The notes beneath the pieces are model-generated. The model made no database searches. It saw only the letters and a list, made by a program, of their open reading frames with translations, and was not told where the DNA came from. This document shows, in pieces, positions 22,441-33,730 of a stretch of DNA of 64,000 bases; the stretch's first letter is position 1, and each line of letters opens with the position of its first letter. Both the position numbers and the translations under genes were made by a program. The DNA is from Delphinapterus leucas (lineage: Eukaryota > Chordata > Mammalia > Artiodactyla > Monodontidae), in contig NW_022098069.1 of assembly GCF_002288925.2 (NCBI RefSeq), forward strand, positions 86,349,606 through 86,413,605, given 5' to 3'.

Positions 22441-22904
22441 TTCTCTATCTTTGTCTCTTTCCCTCCTCTACACCTTTACACAAGTGCACCTGGGTGTTTT
22501 GCTCACCCCAGCTTTCTCTGCATACTTCCTCCCAGAAGATGGTCTCTCTTCTGTTTCAGTTCCTGTCCAGTTAGGATGTAAGATAACATAGAATTTTTAA
22601 GGCATGTGATAGATTTAATAATACCCCTGCCCTCTCTCCCGAGGCGTGGAAAGCCTTAGAAGATTGTTTCTACCTAGGAAGGAAGAGTATTTTGCTTATT
22701 TGTTTCACATATGAGCTTTGTTGCCATCTTAGTGCTTTGGTGGAAGGGTGCTATAGATATTCTCCTTGACATTGTGAAAGAATCTATCTGTGATTCAAGG
22801 TGAGTGCTTGTGCATAGATCACTAAGCATGTTTTTTGTTCAATGGGCCCAAAGCTACTCTGGCTGTTGCTGACCAAGTGTTACAGAAAAATATTTTTGTC
22901 AAAG
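22441..22904. other. No gene or repeat recognised
   Basis: Intronic sequence, C/T-rich at the left. Confidence 0.4.
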
Positions 22905-24995
22905 TATCAGGCAAAGGATGCAACTAAAGCCGTGCCAAGAGGGAAGTGTGCAGCACTGGTGCTTACATCAGAAATGAGGAAAGATCTCAGATAAATCATC
23001 AAACTTTCTGTCTCAAGAAACCTGAAAAAGATGATTAAGAAGGAAGAAGGAAGGAAGTAGTAAAGATAAGAGCAGAAACCTATGAAATTGAAAAAAGCAA
23101 TAGCAGAAATCAATGAAACAAGTTGATTCTTCAAAAAAATCAATAAAATTAATAAACTCTAGCAAGACTGAAAAAAATAAAAATAGAGAAGACACAAAGC
23201 ACCAATATCAGGAATAGAACAGAGGATATTAGTACAGATTCTGCAGACATCAGAAGGATGATAAGGGAACACTACGAACAGCTTTATGCTCAAAAATTCA
23301 ACAATTTAGAAGAAATGGATCAATTTCTTGAAAACCACAAACTATCAAAACCCAACTATGATGAAACAGATAACCTGAATAGTTCTATAAACGTTAAAGA
23401 AATTGAATTTTTAGTTTAAAACCTCCTGAGAAGGAAATCTGCAGGGCCAGATGCCTTCCATGGAGTATTTTACCAAACATTTAAAGAATTAACAGCAGTT
23501 GTATACAACCTCTTCCAGAAAATAGAAGAAGAAGGAACACTTCCCAGTCATACTGTGAAGCCAGTATTACCCTGATACCAAAACCAGACAAAGACTAAAA
23601 ACAAAATAAAACAAAACACAATCCCATGCAGACCAATATCACTCCCAAATTTAGATGTAAAAACCCTCAGCAAAATATTAGCAAACCAAATCCAACAACA
23701 TCTTAAAATGTTGTATGGGTATAATTATACACCATGTCCAAGTAGGATTTATTCCAGGTATGCAAGGCTGGTTTAACACTCAAAAATCAGTGTAGTCCAC
23801 CATGTAGTCAAGCTAAAGAATAAAAATAATATGATTTTATCAATTGACCTAGACAAAGCATTTGACAAAATCCAACGCCCATTCATGATAAAAATTCTCA
23901 GGAATTTAGAAATAAAGGGGAGCAACCCCAACTTGATAAAGAACATCTGCAAAAAACCTACAGCTAACAGCATATTTAATGGTAAAAGGCTAAATGCTTT
24001 CCCCCTAAGATCAGTAACAACTTATTAATATTGAATATTGAAGTTCTGCCCACTAAATAAGGCCAGGAAGAGAAATAAATAGTGTATAAATTGGAAAGGA
24101 AGAAATAACACTGCCTCTATTTATAGATGATATGATTGTCTATATAGAAAGTCTCAAAGTATGTATAAGAAAAAAACATTTTTTAACTCCTAAAACTAAT
24201 AAGTGAGTTTAGCAAGGTTGCAAGACACAGTATCAATACACAAAAGCAAATTGCATTTCTGTAAACTAACAACAAACATGCAGAAATCGAAATAAAAAAT
24301 GCAGTACCATTTACATTCACTCCAAAGATAATGGAATACTTAAGTATTCAGTTAACAAAATATGTATAGTATCTGTATGTCTAAAACTACAAAATGCCAA
24401 TGAAAGGAATCAAAGAAGATCTGATCAATGGAGTGGCATACTGTGTTCGTGGAATGGCAGACACAACGTAGTAAATATGTCACTTCTCCCTAAATTGATC
24501 CATGAGTTTAATGCAGTCCCTATTAAAGCCCAAGCAAATTCTGTAGACATAGACAAGCTCATTCTAAAATTTAAATGAAAAGACACAGGCCCTAGAATAC
24601 CTAAAACAATCTTGACAAAGAAGAAAGTGGGAGGAATCACACCTGATATTAAGACTTAGTACACAGCAATTGGGAACTTCGCTGGCAGTGCAGTGGTTAA
24701 GACTTCGCCTTCCAATGCAGGGGGTGTAGGTTCGATCCCTGGTTGGGGAGCTAAGATCTTACATGCCTCAGGGCCAAAAATCCAAAACATAAAACAGAAG
24801 CAATATTGCAACAAATTCAATAAAGATTTTAAAAATGGTCCACATCAAGAAAATCTTTAGAAAAAAATACAGAGTAATCAAGAGACTGTGGTGTTGGCAG
24901 AGGAACAGACACATAGACCAATGGAACAGAAAAGAGAGCCAGAAATAGATCCACACAAACAGGCACAACTGATTGTCGGGAAAGGTATAAAGTCC
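22905..24995 (+). repeat. L1 ORF2 relic, sense, interrupted by a SINE
   Basis: Sense L1 ORF2: AACACTACGAACAGCTTTAT, the [22 protein letters not shown] reverse transcriptase start, an IDLDKAFDKIQRPFMIKILR segment (23834-23900), then the later ORF2 parts up to AACAGACACATAGACCAATG. Frames are broken in many places. A SINE sits at 24671-24835. Confidence 0.85.
24671..24835 (+). repeat. tRNA-derived SINE in L1
   Basis: Starts TGGGAACTTCGCTGGCAGTG, with a B box at GGTTCGATCCC. Its short body is typical of the older subfamily, with an A-rich end. Confidence 0.8.
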
Positions 24996-25844
24996 AGGCA
25001 GAAAATAATTCTCTTCAGATTCATGTTAAGCTGATCACTCACAAAGCCAGCTTGGGAAGTTCATTTCTGCATTGGATATTATATATGTCTTTCCTGCATT
25101 TTTTTATCTTGTGGTGGTTTTGGGGAGAACTTCAAAACTAAGAAGATTCTAGTATTTGCATGGTGGTCGCTTCTAATTTCCTACCAGCAGTAGTAATCCA
25201 ACACTTGTGACTTATACTATAATTAGTTGCTTTGGAAATGATTTTTATGTTCCAAACAGAGGACTAGAATAGCACATGGTGAAACAGCAGCAAATGCACT
25301 CTTAAAAATGTTTATTTCATGTAAATGCCTTATTGTTTGAAACACAAAAAGCAAAAAGGCAATTAGATGTACTCTGAAATATTTAGTAACATTTTCAAAG
25401 AATAACAATTTTCTTAAAAAAACCTTCAAGAATATGTAGATCATGTATAAAAATGGAGACTTGGTAGAGGTCTTGGAGATCATCTGTAAAGCTATGATGT
25501 GACTGATGAAAGTCTGACCCAGAGAGCGGGGCCCTGCCCACAGGTGCACGTCTGAGCCGGGTCAGAGCTGCCTCCTCCAGCTCCAGTGTTTTCACCTGAG
25601 CTCGGAAGACACAACCATTCTGCACGGAGGTGGCTTCCTTCACAGTAATCACCACACATGTGCCTGATTAGGTGGTTTCCTAAAAGTTCTACAAGGCAAA
25701 TAAAAAAGCATTTCTTATCAGTTGTACGTTCAACTCAACATTTTCAGACTGAAACTTAAAAAATAATTTTTCACTGCAGAATATATTAGTTTTTCTTCTG
25801 CTTAAGGCTTTTCTTGAGTGCTTTTCTGGCAGGTGTGGTAGATA
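24996..25844. other. No gene recognised
   Basis: Intronic A/T-rich sequence. The minus-strand open frames at 25223-25655 have no recognised domain. Confidence 0.4.
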
Positions 25845-27825
25845 GTCTTGTGGGCCTCTCTCCTTCTCTGGGGGAAGATGGTGCTTCCCTACCTGTTAGA
25901 TGTCAGACTTGGGCGTGTGACTTGTTCTGGCTAATAAAACGTAAGCACAAGTGACAAGGGTCATGCCTGAGCTGGGGCTTTAAGCAACTGCACACGGTTC
26001 CTCTTGATCTCTTTTGTCTCTATTTTGGCAAAATTGACAGAGGCTGCTCCATCATCCTGCATTATAAATGGTGGACCAGGCTGTGATGGAAAGGTGGTGA
26101 AGAAGAGAAATAAAGTATTCTTGCTGTAGGCAGTAAGGTTTCAGAGTGATTTATTATGGCAGTATAACTTGACCTATCATAGCATCTACAGGACTGGGTG
26201 CCAGGACTAAGAGGCTGCTGTAATGAATCCTAAAACGTGTGGCACTGGCTTTGGGGCCAGGTGGCAGGCAGTGAGACGTTTATTGGAGGCTGGAGGATGG
26301 CACTTGGTAAATGGTATAACATTTGGCAAAACTGTCACCTGTGATAACTTGTGAAGCAAATAATACCCTAATGAGCTGAGGTTTGGGGCAGAGTGGGCCA
26401 GCAGAATGCTAGAACATGCTTTGGTTGCTGTTGTCTGCATGTGACAAGGTACCATAAGAAACAAACTCAGAAAAGAACTGGCCAGTGTACAAGTAGGAAT
26501 GAAAAGAAATAAGAAGATTCCAGAAAATTGGAGTTTTACATATTTGAATATAGAAATGATTCTCATCTCCAACCAGTAAAAGATGAATCTGAAGAGGGCT
26601 CTGAACAACAAAGGCCAGTTAAAACACTGCCTTTAACAAATGAAAGGTATGGCTTTGATGTCTACTGTTAACATCTCTGAAAGAAGGTGGCACCCATAAA
26701 TCCTTACAGTTAGACAACACAGCGCTGAACAAAGAGACTAATGCTAGCTTTCCCCCAAGTTCCTGATAAGCTGCAGGCACCTGTGGTGGAGTCTGGAGAG
26801 AGGATGCATCTCTAAGCGAATTGTGGGAATGTCTGTTGGCACATGGAGCTGACTGAAGTTAAATAGGACTTACTGTGTTTCTGAGCACTGTGCTTACCAA
26901 AGAACCTCCAGTCTGGGCCAAAGGAGACTGTGATTGCAAACCTGGGGCCCCACGTATTCTACAGCCAAGAAACAGTCCGGGAAATATGCTCGTTCCCCCA
27001 AGGAAAGAAAATCCTTCAGTGCCCTCTTACATGTAGCCAAGAAAGATAATGGAAAAAGAAGTCCCAGGAGTGGAGCAAATGGCCATGGTGAGCAAGGGAC
27101 TGAGCAAGGGTCCTTTGTGAGAAGGGCCCCTTCAGCGCCTACCCAGTGAGAATTCAGAGTTGCTGTGGACCAATGACGCCCATGTGTCTCCCACTCTTCC
27201 CCTTTCCACATGGGAGTGCTTATTGTGGGCGTCCTGTCCCTGCCCCACCGTTGCATAGCACATGTGTGGAGTGAAAGGTAGACTTGACTTTTTAGTTCCT
27301 TGGCCTCCAGATCAAGAGGAGCCCCATCAAGACCTGATATAAAGATGATCACAAAATCCTGATGCCCTATCAGATGGAACTTGGAATTGTCACTCTTGTC
27401 AAGGGGGAGGAAAGCCAATATGTGTGGTCAGAAGGGCGGAGTGTGGTGGAATGTATTATTATTCAAGCATATTTGCTATCCCTCCCTAGAGGAAGAGTGT
27501 ACTTCCTTGCCCATTGACTCAGGCTTGGCCATGTGACTTGCTACCAATGACATGTGAACAGAAATGACATTTGTCACCAATGGGTAGAAATTTTAAGAGC
27601 CAACACATGGTTATCCGTATTTTCTTCTTCCTCTGCCGTGACAAGCATCATTGTTCCAGATGTAGGCTAGACTCTGCTCCTGAATCACAGAATGCAGATG
27701 ACATGGAGCAGAGCCTCAGCTGACCTGTGTTGGACATGTTGCATGAACAAGAAATAAGCCCTTGTGTTTGTAAGCCTCTGAGCATAGCCTAGCCTGTTCT
27801 TACTGTACAGCAAAGGTGCAACCAT
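25845..27825 (+). mobile_element. MLT1-type ERVL-MaLR element (LTR, internal, LTR)
   Basis: Two related LTRs in the same orientation, about 25845-26180 and 27443-27825, flank about 1.26 kb. Both LTRs carry the MLT1 pattern: a GCCATGTGACTTGCT-type box, a mid GACA/AAGAGC region and a late AATAAA/AGTAAG region. The sequence after the left LTR (GGACTGGGTGCCAGGACTAA, then GCTGCTGTAATGAATCC and TGGCTTTGGGGCCAGG) matches the start of the non-autonomous MaLR internal region. A 174-codon minus-strand open frame (26894-27418) lies in this internal part and is not a gene. This is a very old, inert endogenous element; both LTRs are heavily diverged. Confidence 0.75.
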
Positions 27826-28379
27826 TTGTGTTGTCAGTATTTGGGTATGTCTCTCTTAAAAATGAGCTTAAATACCACATCCTATCTGCTTCGTCACTGA
27901 GTTGTACAAGGCTTCATTAATCTCTGGGTAAGCAGGTTAGTGTTGAAGAGAATTATGTGAGTGTTCTGCGTACTCTAGGCTGAATTCTGGTGACCACCTG
28001 AGAGGGTCTGTGCCTGGAAGGCCAAGAACAGCTTTGGAGGGGAGCTCTTTTGGGTTGCCACTAACGGTGATGAAAAGTCTCCTTGGGACCTTGTGGTTTA
28101 GGGTCCTGGGTCACACTGCCACATGATAGTGAAACCAAGTTCATAGGCCACGCGCCCTTGAACGTTAGCACGACCTCCCCTACACCTTCCTCCTGATGCA
28201 CTGTACTGGATTATATGTCCTGAAACATAGCTATTTTAGTTTCTTTAAGTTGTAAGATGAGCCCTTCACAGAAAAGAAGAAACCCCTGGCTTCTCTCATC
28301 CCTGGTGGAGTGGCAGGAGGAGGAGGAATCTGCCATAGAGGGGATAAGAAGGGACCATCTAAACCCTACTTGCACATGG
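27826..28379. other. No gene or repeat recognised
   Basis: Intronic sequence of average composition. Confidence 0.4.
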
Positions 28380-29068
28380 GCTAGTGTGACAGAATTCTAA
28401 AGAGAACCTTGAAAGCCACCCGAGGGAAGAAGACATTATATACAAGGAACAACACAAAATACAGCTGACTTTTTACAGAAACGGCAGAGACCAGAAGACG
28501 ATGGAACAAACATCCTTACTGTGCTGAAAGAAACATTCAATCTAGATTTTTAGATCCAGAAAATTATCTCTCAAAAATTAAGGCAAAATAGAGACAATTT
28601 AAGATTTACAAAATCTGAAAGAATGTGTCTTAGTAGACCTGCTCTACTAGAAATGCTAATAGAAGTTCTTCAGGCTCAAGAGAAATGATACCTCATGAAA
28701 CTGGATCTTCAGGAAGGAATAAAGAACACCAGAATGGGTCAATACCAGGATAAATATAAAAAACATTTTAATCTTTATTTTACATAGTTTATTTTATATA
28801 TATTTTATATAGTTCTATGTATAATTTATATATAGTTTGAATTCTTGAAAAGACTAAGATTTTTAAAAAGTTTGTAACATAGATCTAAAATATAAGGCAT
28901 TAAAAAGTACAAAGGGTAGGAAAGGGAGTAAATGGAATTATACTCTTTTCAGGTTCTTACACTGTGAAGTATTACAATATTATTTAAAGGTAGACTATGA
29001 TGACTTAAAGATGCATACCGTAATTTCTAGGGCAGCCTCTAAAACAATACCAAAAGAAGTATAGCTTA
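28380..29068 (+). repeat. Old L1M/HAL1 fragment, sense
   Basis: Landmarks are CTGAAAGAAACATTCAATCTAGATTTTTAG-type text with AAGTTCTTCAGGCTCAAGAG, which belongs to old L1 sequences. It resumes after the SINE, to about 29600. Confidence 0.65.
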
Positions 29069-29084
29069 AAAAAATCAGTGGAGG

Positions 29085-29301
29085 TAGGGGCTTCCCTGGT
29101 GGCGCAGTGGACTCCATGCTCCCAGTGCAGGGGGCCTGGGTTCCATCCCTGCTCAGGGAACTAGATACCACATGCATGCCGCAACTAAGAGTTCATATAC
29201 CGCAACTAAGGAGCCCACTTGCTGCAACTAAGGACCCCGCCTCTTGCAACTAAGACCTGATGCAACCAAATAAATAAAATAAATTTAAAAATAAATTTTT
29301 G
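29085..29301 (+). repeat. tRNA-derived SINE, sense
   Basis: 16-bp exact duplication AAAAAATCAGTGGAGG at 29069-29084 and 29302-29317. The head is GGGGCTTCCCTGGTGGCGCA and the tail is (AAAT)-rich. Confidence 0.93.
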
Positions 29302-29317
29302 AAAAAATCAGTGGAGG

Positions 29318-29640
29318 CAATAAAATGGGATATTAAAAAATATGCGTTCACCCAAAAGAATTCAGTGAAAGAGAGACAGAACAAAATGCAAATGGGGTAA
29401 ATGAAAATCAAATACGAAGATGGGATGCTAACACTGCAAAACAAAGAGTGTGACCAGAAATAAAAACATTTCATAATGATGAAAGACTGATTCATCAAGA
29501 AGACACAACAGTCCTAAATTTGAATGTATCTAATAAGAGAACTTCACAATACTTGAATCAAAAATTGACAGAACTAAAGAGAGAAATAGAATTTACATTT
29601 CATTCATTCATCCACTGAAAAGTCTTACTGCATTTCCCAG
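29318..29640 (+). repeat. Old L1M fragment, continuation
   Basis: It continues the old L1 after the SINE (AATTGACAGAACTAAAGAGAG). Related to 51640-51760. Confidence 0.55.
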
Positions 29641-29669
29641 AAGGGAAACTTATTTTCAAATGAGGTTTA

Positions 29670-29964
29670 TTTTATTTTTTTATAAATTTATTTGTTTTAT
29701 TTACATATTTTTGGCTGCATTGGGTCTTCATTGCTGCACGCGGACTTTCTCTAGTTGCTGTGAGCGGGGCTTACTCCGCTGCGGTGCATGGGCTTCTCAT
29801 TGCAGTGGCTTCTCTTGTTGCAGAGCACAGGCTCTAGGCACACGGGCTTCAGTAGTTGTAGCGTGCAGGCTTAGTTGCTCCGCAGCCTGTGGGATCTTCC
29901 CAGACCAGGGATCGAACCCATGTCCCCTGCACTGGCAGGCAGATTCTTAACCACTGAGCCACCA
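29670..29964 (-). repeat. CHR-type SINE, antisense
   Basis: Full-length antisense SINE with its T/A-rich tail at the left and GGTGGCTCAGTGGTTAAGAA head (minus strand) at the right. It lies between two sense SINEs (29085, 30263). Confidence 0.88.
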
Positions 29965-30248
29965 TACATAATTAGGATGTCATGTTGTATCATTTGGATT
30001 ATTGCTCTTTTAGGATACAATTTATGGCACTGATTTCAAGATACACGCATTGTTAAACATTTGATGACCACAGATTATTATTTTTTTCCTAGATCCTGTG
30101 CAGTGCTTCCATAAGAAAGTTCTGCCATAATGATTGATTATAACAAAGGACTCTTCTCATGATTAGCTCTGCTTCAGAGGTTTTGTTTTGTTTTTTTCCA
30201 GTCACTTTCTCCTTAGTGGTATTGCTTAATCTTTCGGATTCTTCTATT
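29965..30248. other. No feature recognised
   Basis: A/T-rich, possibly antisense L1. Confidence 0.3.
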
Positions 30249-30262
30249 AAAAAGTTGATCAG

Positions 30263-30574
30263 GGACTTCCCTGGGTGCAGTGGTTAAGAATCCGCCTGCC
30301 AATGCAGGGGACACGGGTTCCATCCCTGGTCCAGGAAGATCCCACATGCCTCAGAGCAACTAAGCCCACACGCCACAACTACTGAAGCCCATGTGCCTAG
30401 AGCCCGTGCTCTGCAACAAGAGAAGCCACTGCAGTGAGAAGCCCGTGCACCACAACGATGAGTAGCCCCTGCTCGATGCAACTAGGGAAAGCCCGTGCAC
30501 AGCAACGAAGACCTAACGCAACCAAAAATCAATTAATTAATTTAAAAATACTATTAAAAAAAACTATATAAAAA
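30263..30574 (+). repeat. CHR-type SINE, sense
   Basis: 14-bp exact duplication AAAAAGTTGATCAG at 30249-30262 and 30575-30588. The head starts GGACTTCCCTGGGTGCAGTG, missing a few bases of the usual TGGTGGCGCAG. Confidence 0.94.
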
Positions 30575-30588
30575 AAAAAGTTGATCAG

Positions 30589-31199
30589 ATCTCTGGCACA
30601 TTTAATTCCTACCAATATTCCTACAAGTGCTGGCAATTTTAAAACAGTTTAGTGTTTTATCACCTCTCAGAGCTTCCTAAGGTTACATATTCTCCCAAAC
30701 AGGACAGTAGTGACATGCACAGGTTAATAGACAAAGCAAAATCGCCAACGCCTGTTGACGAAGAGCCACCACTTTCAGTGGGACGGAGTTATTACTATTC
30801 TTCTTGTCAAAGAGGAGAGAGTCCTGGCCTGCCCGGTGACCATAGCCATGTGGCTGATTCCCCGCCGAGGTGCCGAGAGCTGTGTGGCTCGGATAGGGCC
30901 ACCCCCAGCCTCTGTCCCCCGGGCAGCTCTGATCAGCACAGCCGAGTCTCAGCATTTGGGCGACAGAGTCTCACTGCACCCCTCAGGGTGGAAAAACTGG
31001 GACAAAATCACCTGGAGAGTTTTCTGAAATTGTAAAGGACTTCAGTACACATAATGCAATGAGTACCTTACTTTGGAACTGTAATAGAGATTTAGAAGGA
31101 AAAGCAGCAGGATCTGCACTTTGTTCTGACTGACTGTGCCCAGGAGGATTCTCTCCCTCTTTCTTCTCTGCTGTCTATCCCTTTCACAGTAAAAAAACA
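30589..31199. other. No gene recognised; 127-codon open frame not supported
   Basis: The + frame at 30652-31035 has no recognised domain, and its start lacks supporting context. Confidence 0.4.
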
Positions 31200-31395
31200 A
31201 AACAAAGCACGAATTCTTGCTGATTCTTACTATATGCCTTGTGTTGTTTCAGGCACATCTCACTTAATGCCTGTGACACTGTTATTCCCCATGTTTTGGA
31301 TAAACTGACACAGAGGTTGTTAAACTTGCCAGAAGTCACAGGGTCGCTGCCTTAGCAGCACGATCCACATCCAGCAGCATGGGTTCTAGGGCCGT
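31200..31395 (+). repeat. MIR SINE
   Basis: It follows the MIR order: TACTATATGCCTTGTGTTGT, CATCTCACTTAATGCCTGTG, ATTCCCCATGTTTTGGATAA and CAGAGGTTGTTAAACTTGCC, then CCAGAAGTCACAGGGTCG. Clear although diverged. Confidence 0.85.
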
Positions 31396-33129
31396 GGTTC
31401 TTAACCCTTAGGGCTTCAGAGAGTCTGTGCCCCACACCTCTTTCTCAGCCTCCTACGTCTAGAGCTGTGATAGTCAGAGCCTCCACCAGGACTTCAGTTT
31501 CAAGAGGGGCCATTTGCAGAGGTGTGGCTGGGCGAGCAGCCAGGGGTGCTTGGAGAAAGGCAGTCCTGGAGCCTGGTGAGTGCCGGCAGGGCCCGGGCAG
31601 CTGGTGATGGAGCCCAGAGGTCACATGAGGTCACAGACGCTGTCAGGGCAGCAGCGGCCAGGTGAGGGGCAGGAACACTCAGCGCCTCCTTCTCACCTTC
31701 CCACCTGCCGGTGCCCCTGCTGGCCTAACCTGTGATGCCAGAGGGCACCAGAGCCATCTGCGGAGTCCGGTCCCTCAGGACACAAGACAGTGCAGGGATT
31801 TAGGGAGAAACCCCACTGAGAAGGATGTCCAGGGAATGAAATCCAAACACTGCCAGCTTTATTCGGATGAAGCCGATTGGAAAGCACAGCTTGCACCATG
31901 GTCAGATGGACTGGTCCCTAAACTGGACCCAAGTCCACACTGCAGAAGTTGCCCTGCAAGGGCAGGGCTCACCACATGGGAGGACAGACCCGAGCGCGTC
32001 CGAGCTGGAGCCACCTGGCCAACTTGCCGGTTAGCCAGGCCGCCCTCCCACAGGGATAAGAGAGGAGGCATGGGGGGTGGGGACTGCACCTTCTGCTCCC
32101 AGTGAAGGGATTCCCAAGGCTTTATCCAGGGCCCTTTTCCCTCCCCTGGTTCCCTCTGGGCTGCAAGTCCACCTGTGCCCTTGGCTACTGGGAATAAGGA
32201 CGCCCAGCTCCTGGGATGATCATCCAGTTGCCCGCTCAGCAAATAACTGAATGTCAATCACGGGTTGATACAGCTGCAAGGAGACGGCGGCCATGCCCAC
32301 AGAGCCTGCAGAGGACATTGCACAATGCAGCCGAAAATTTCCTTGCGGTGGTCTAGAGGCCATACGGGCCAAGTCCAGGGCGCCGCACAGTCAGGAAGCC
32401 TTCCTTGAGGAGGTGAGTTGGCACTGGGCTCTCGGGAGCGAGGAGAAGGCGGGGAAGGAAGGTGGCTGACGGCACAGGGAGCGTGGAGACCTTGGAAAAC
32501 GGTGGCGCATCCTCACAGCACCTCTGTCCTGAGCTCCAGGCCAGTGACTCTGGGTCTCAGCGGCGGTTTCCCTGGCTGTCCCAGGGCACTTCAGACATGT
32601 CTGGAGAGAGCTTGGCCCAGTCCCCGCGGGGGCCGTCCTGATTCCCCCCTTCATCCCTCCCAACCCCCTGTTCCAGCCAGGCCCGTGGTCTGCTTACTGG
32701 GCCTCTTAAGTCTGCGACTTCAGCTCAGGCCTCGTTACTGCCCACACAGCTTCCTGACGGCCCTGTTCCACATCCACCTCCAGCTGCCTCCACCTTATCT
32801 CTCCGAGATGCAGTCAGACCACGTGGCCACTCTAGGCCCCCCCGGCTGATGACTCTCACCCACCCCAAGCCAACAAAGCACAGCAAGCCAGGCACGAGTC
32901 CCAGAGCAGCCCTGCGAGACCCAGGACCCAGACCCAGGACCCAGGACCCAGATGAGCCGCGGTCACCACCACTCTCCACGGTCACTCTGGTTGGTGTGGC
33001 AGAGGAGAAGCGTGACAGCTGGAAAGGAAGAAGCAAAAGGACCATTTGGGGGCAGTGGTGGGATGGCCTGCCTGGGAAGCCAAGAGAACAAACTGAAAGA
33101 AAAGGTTGGTCCTAGGATCTGGAAGAAGA
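31396..33129. other. No gene recognised; GC-rich intronic stretch
   Basis: Long but featureless open frames on both strands (31662-32105, 32418-32849). A short imperfect (AGACCCAGGACCC) repeat lies at 32919-32951. No splice structure or protein match is seen. Confidence 0.45.
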
Positions 33130-33598
33130 CCAGGTACAAGTGGACCTACAGAAATTGCTTCCCAAATATAAACAACAACCAGTTAGAAACTGTAATGGTA
33201 AAAAGCATGCAAAGAGAAAGACATAATACCTATGGTAAACTTAAGCAAAAGTGTGCAAAATCTAGATGAAAAGAAGTTAAAAATAGAGAAACACAGAAAA
33301 GAAGATAGGGAACCTCATTTTTATAAAGATATTATTTACACTAATGTATAGATATAGAAATGTCCTAATAAATGTGCCAGAAATACCAGTAGGATTTTTT
33401 AGTAACTAGACAAATTAATCTGTAGCTTATGATGCAAAAATAATCCATAATAATCATGAAAAAAAATTTTAAGAGGAACAATAAGGAAGGCCATGTCCTA
33501 CGAGATATTAAGATTTATTATTAAAGCCACAGTTACTAAAACATCATTATAGGATACAAAATGGGATAGATCAATTTAAGAACAAAGTCCCAGAATAG

Positions 33599-33645
<47 letters not shown>

Positions 33646-33730
33646 AATTAATACTTGATAAAGGAGATGTTAAAGTGAAAAATGGGCTCTCAAATGATTT
33701 GTTAAATAATCCTCTGATGGCCGTGGGTTT
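33130..33730 (+). repeat. Decayed L1 ORF2 fragment with (CA)n
   Basis: The degraded sense L1 includes AAGATTTATTATTAAAGCCACAGT and GGATAGATCAATTTAAGAAC. It is interrupted by a CA repeat at 33603-33642. Confidence 0.6.
33603..33642. repeat. (CA)20 microsatellite
   Basis: Forty bases of uninterrupted AC units, the longest perfect dinucleotide run in the window together with 60449-60487. Confidence 0.98.

Noticed and set aside
26894..27418. 174-codon minus-strand open frame
   Set aside because: It lies in the internal part and edge of a MaLR element, antisense to it, with no recognisable domain.
30263..30350. tRNA-like A and B boxes, repeated in about twenty places
   Set aside because: They are the tRNA-Glu-derived heads of SINEs; the cloverleaf is not intact and each is followed by a SINE body.
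30652..31035. 127-codon open frame considered as a small gene
   Set aside because: No domain, no conserved start context, and no support from neighbouring splice sites.
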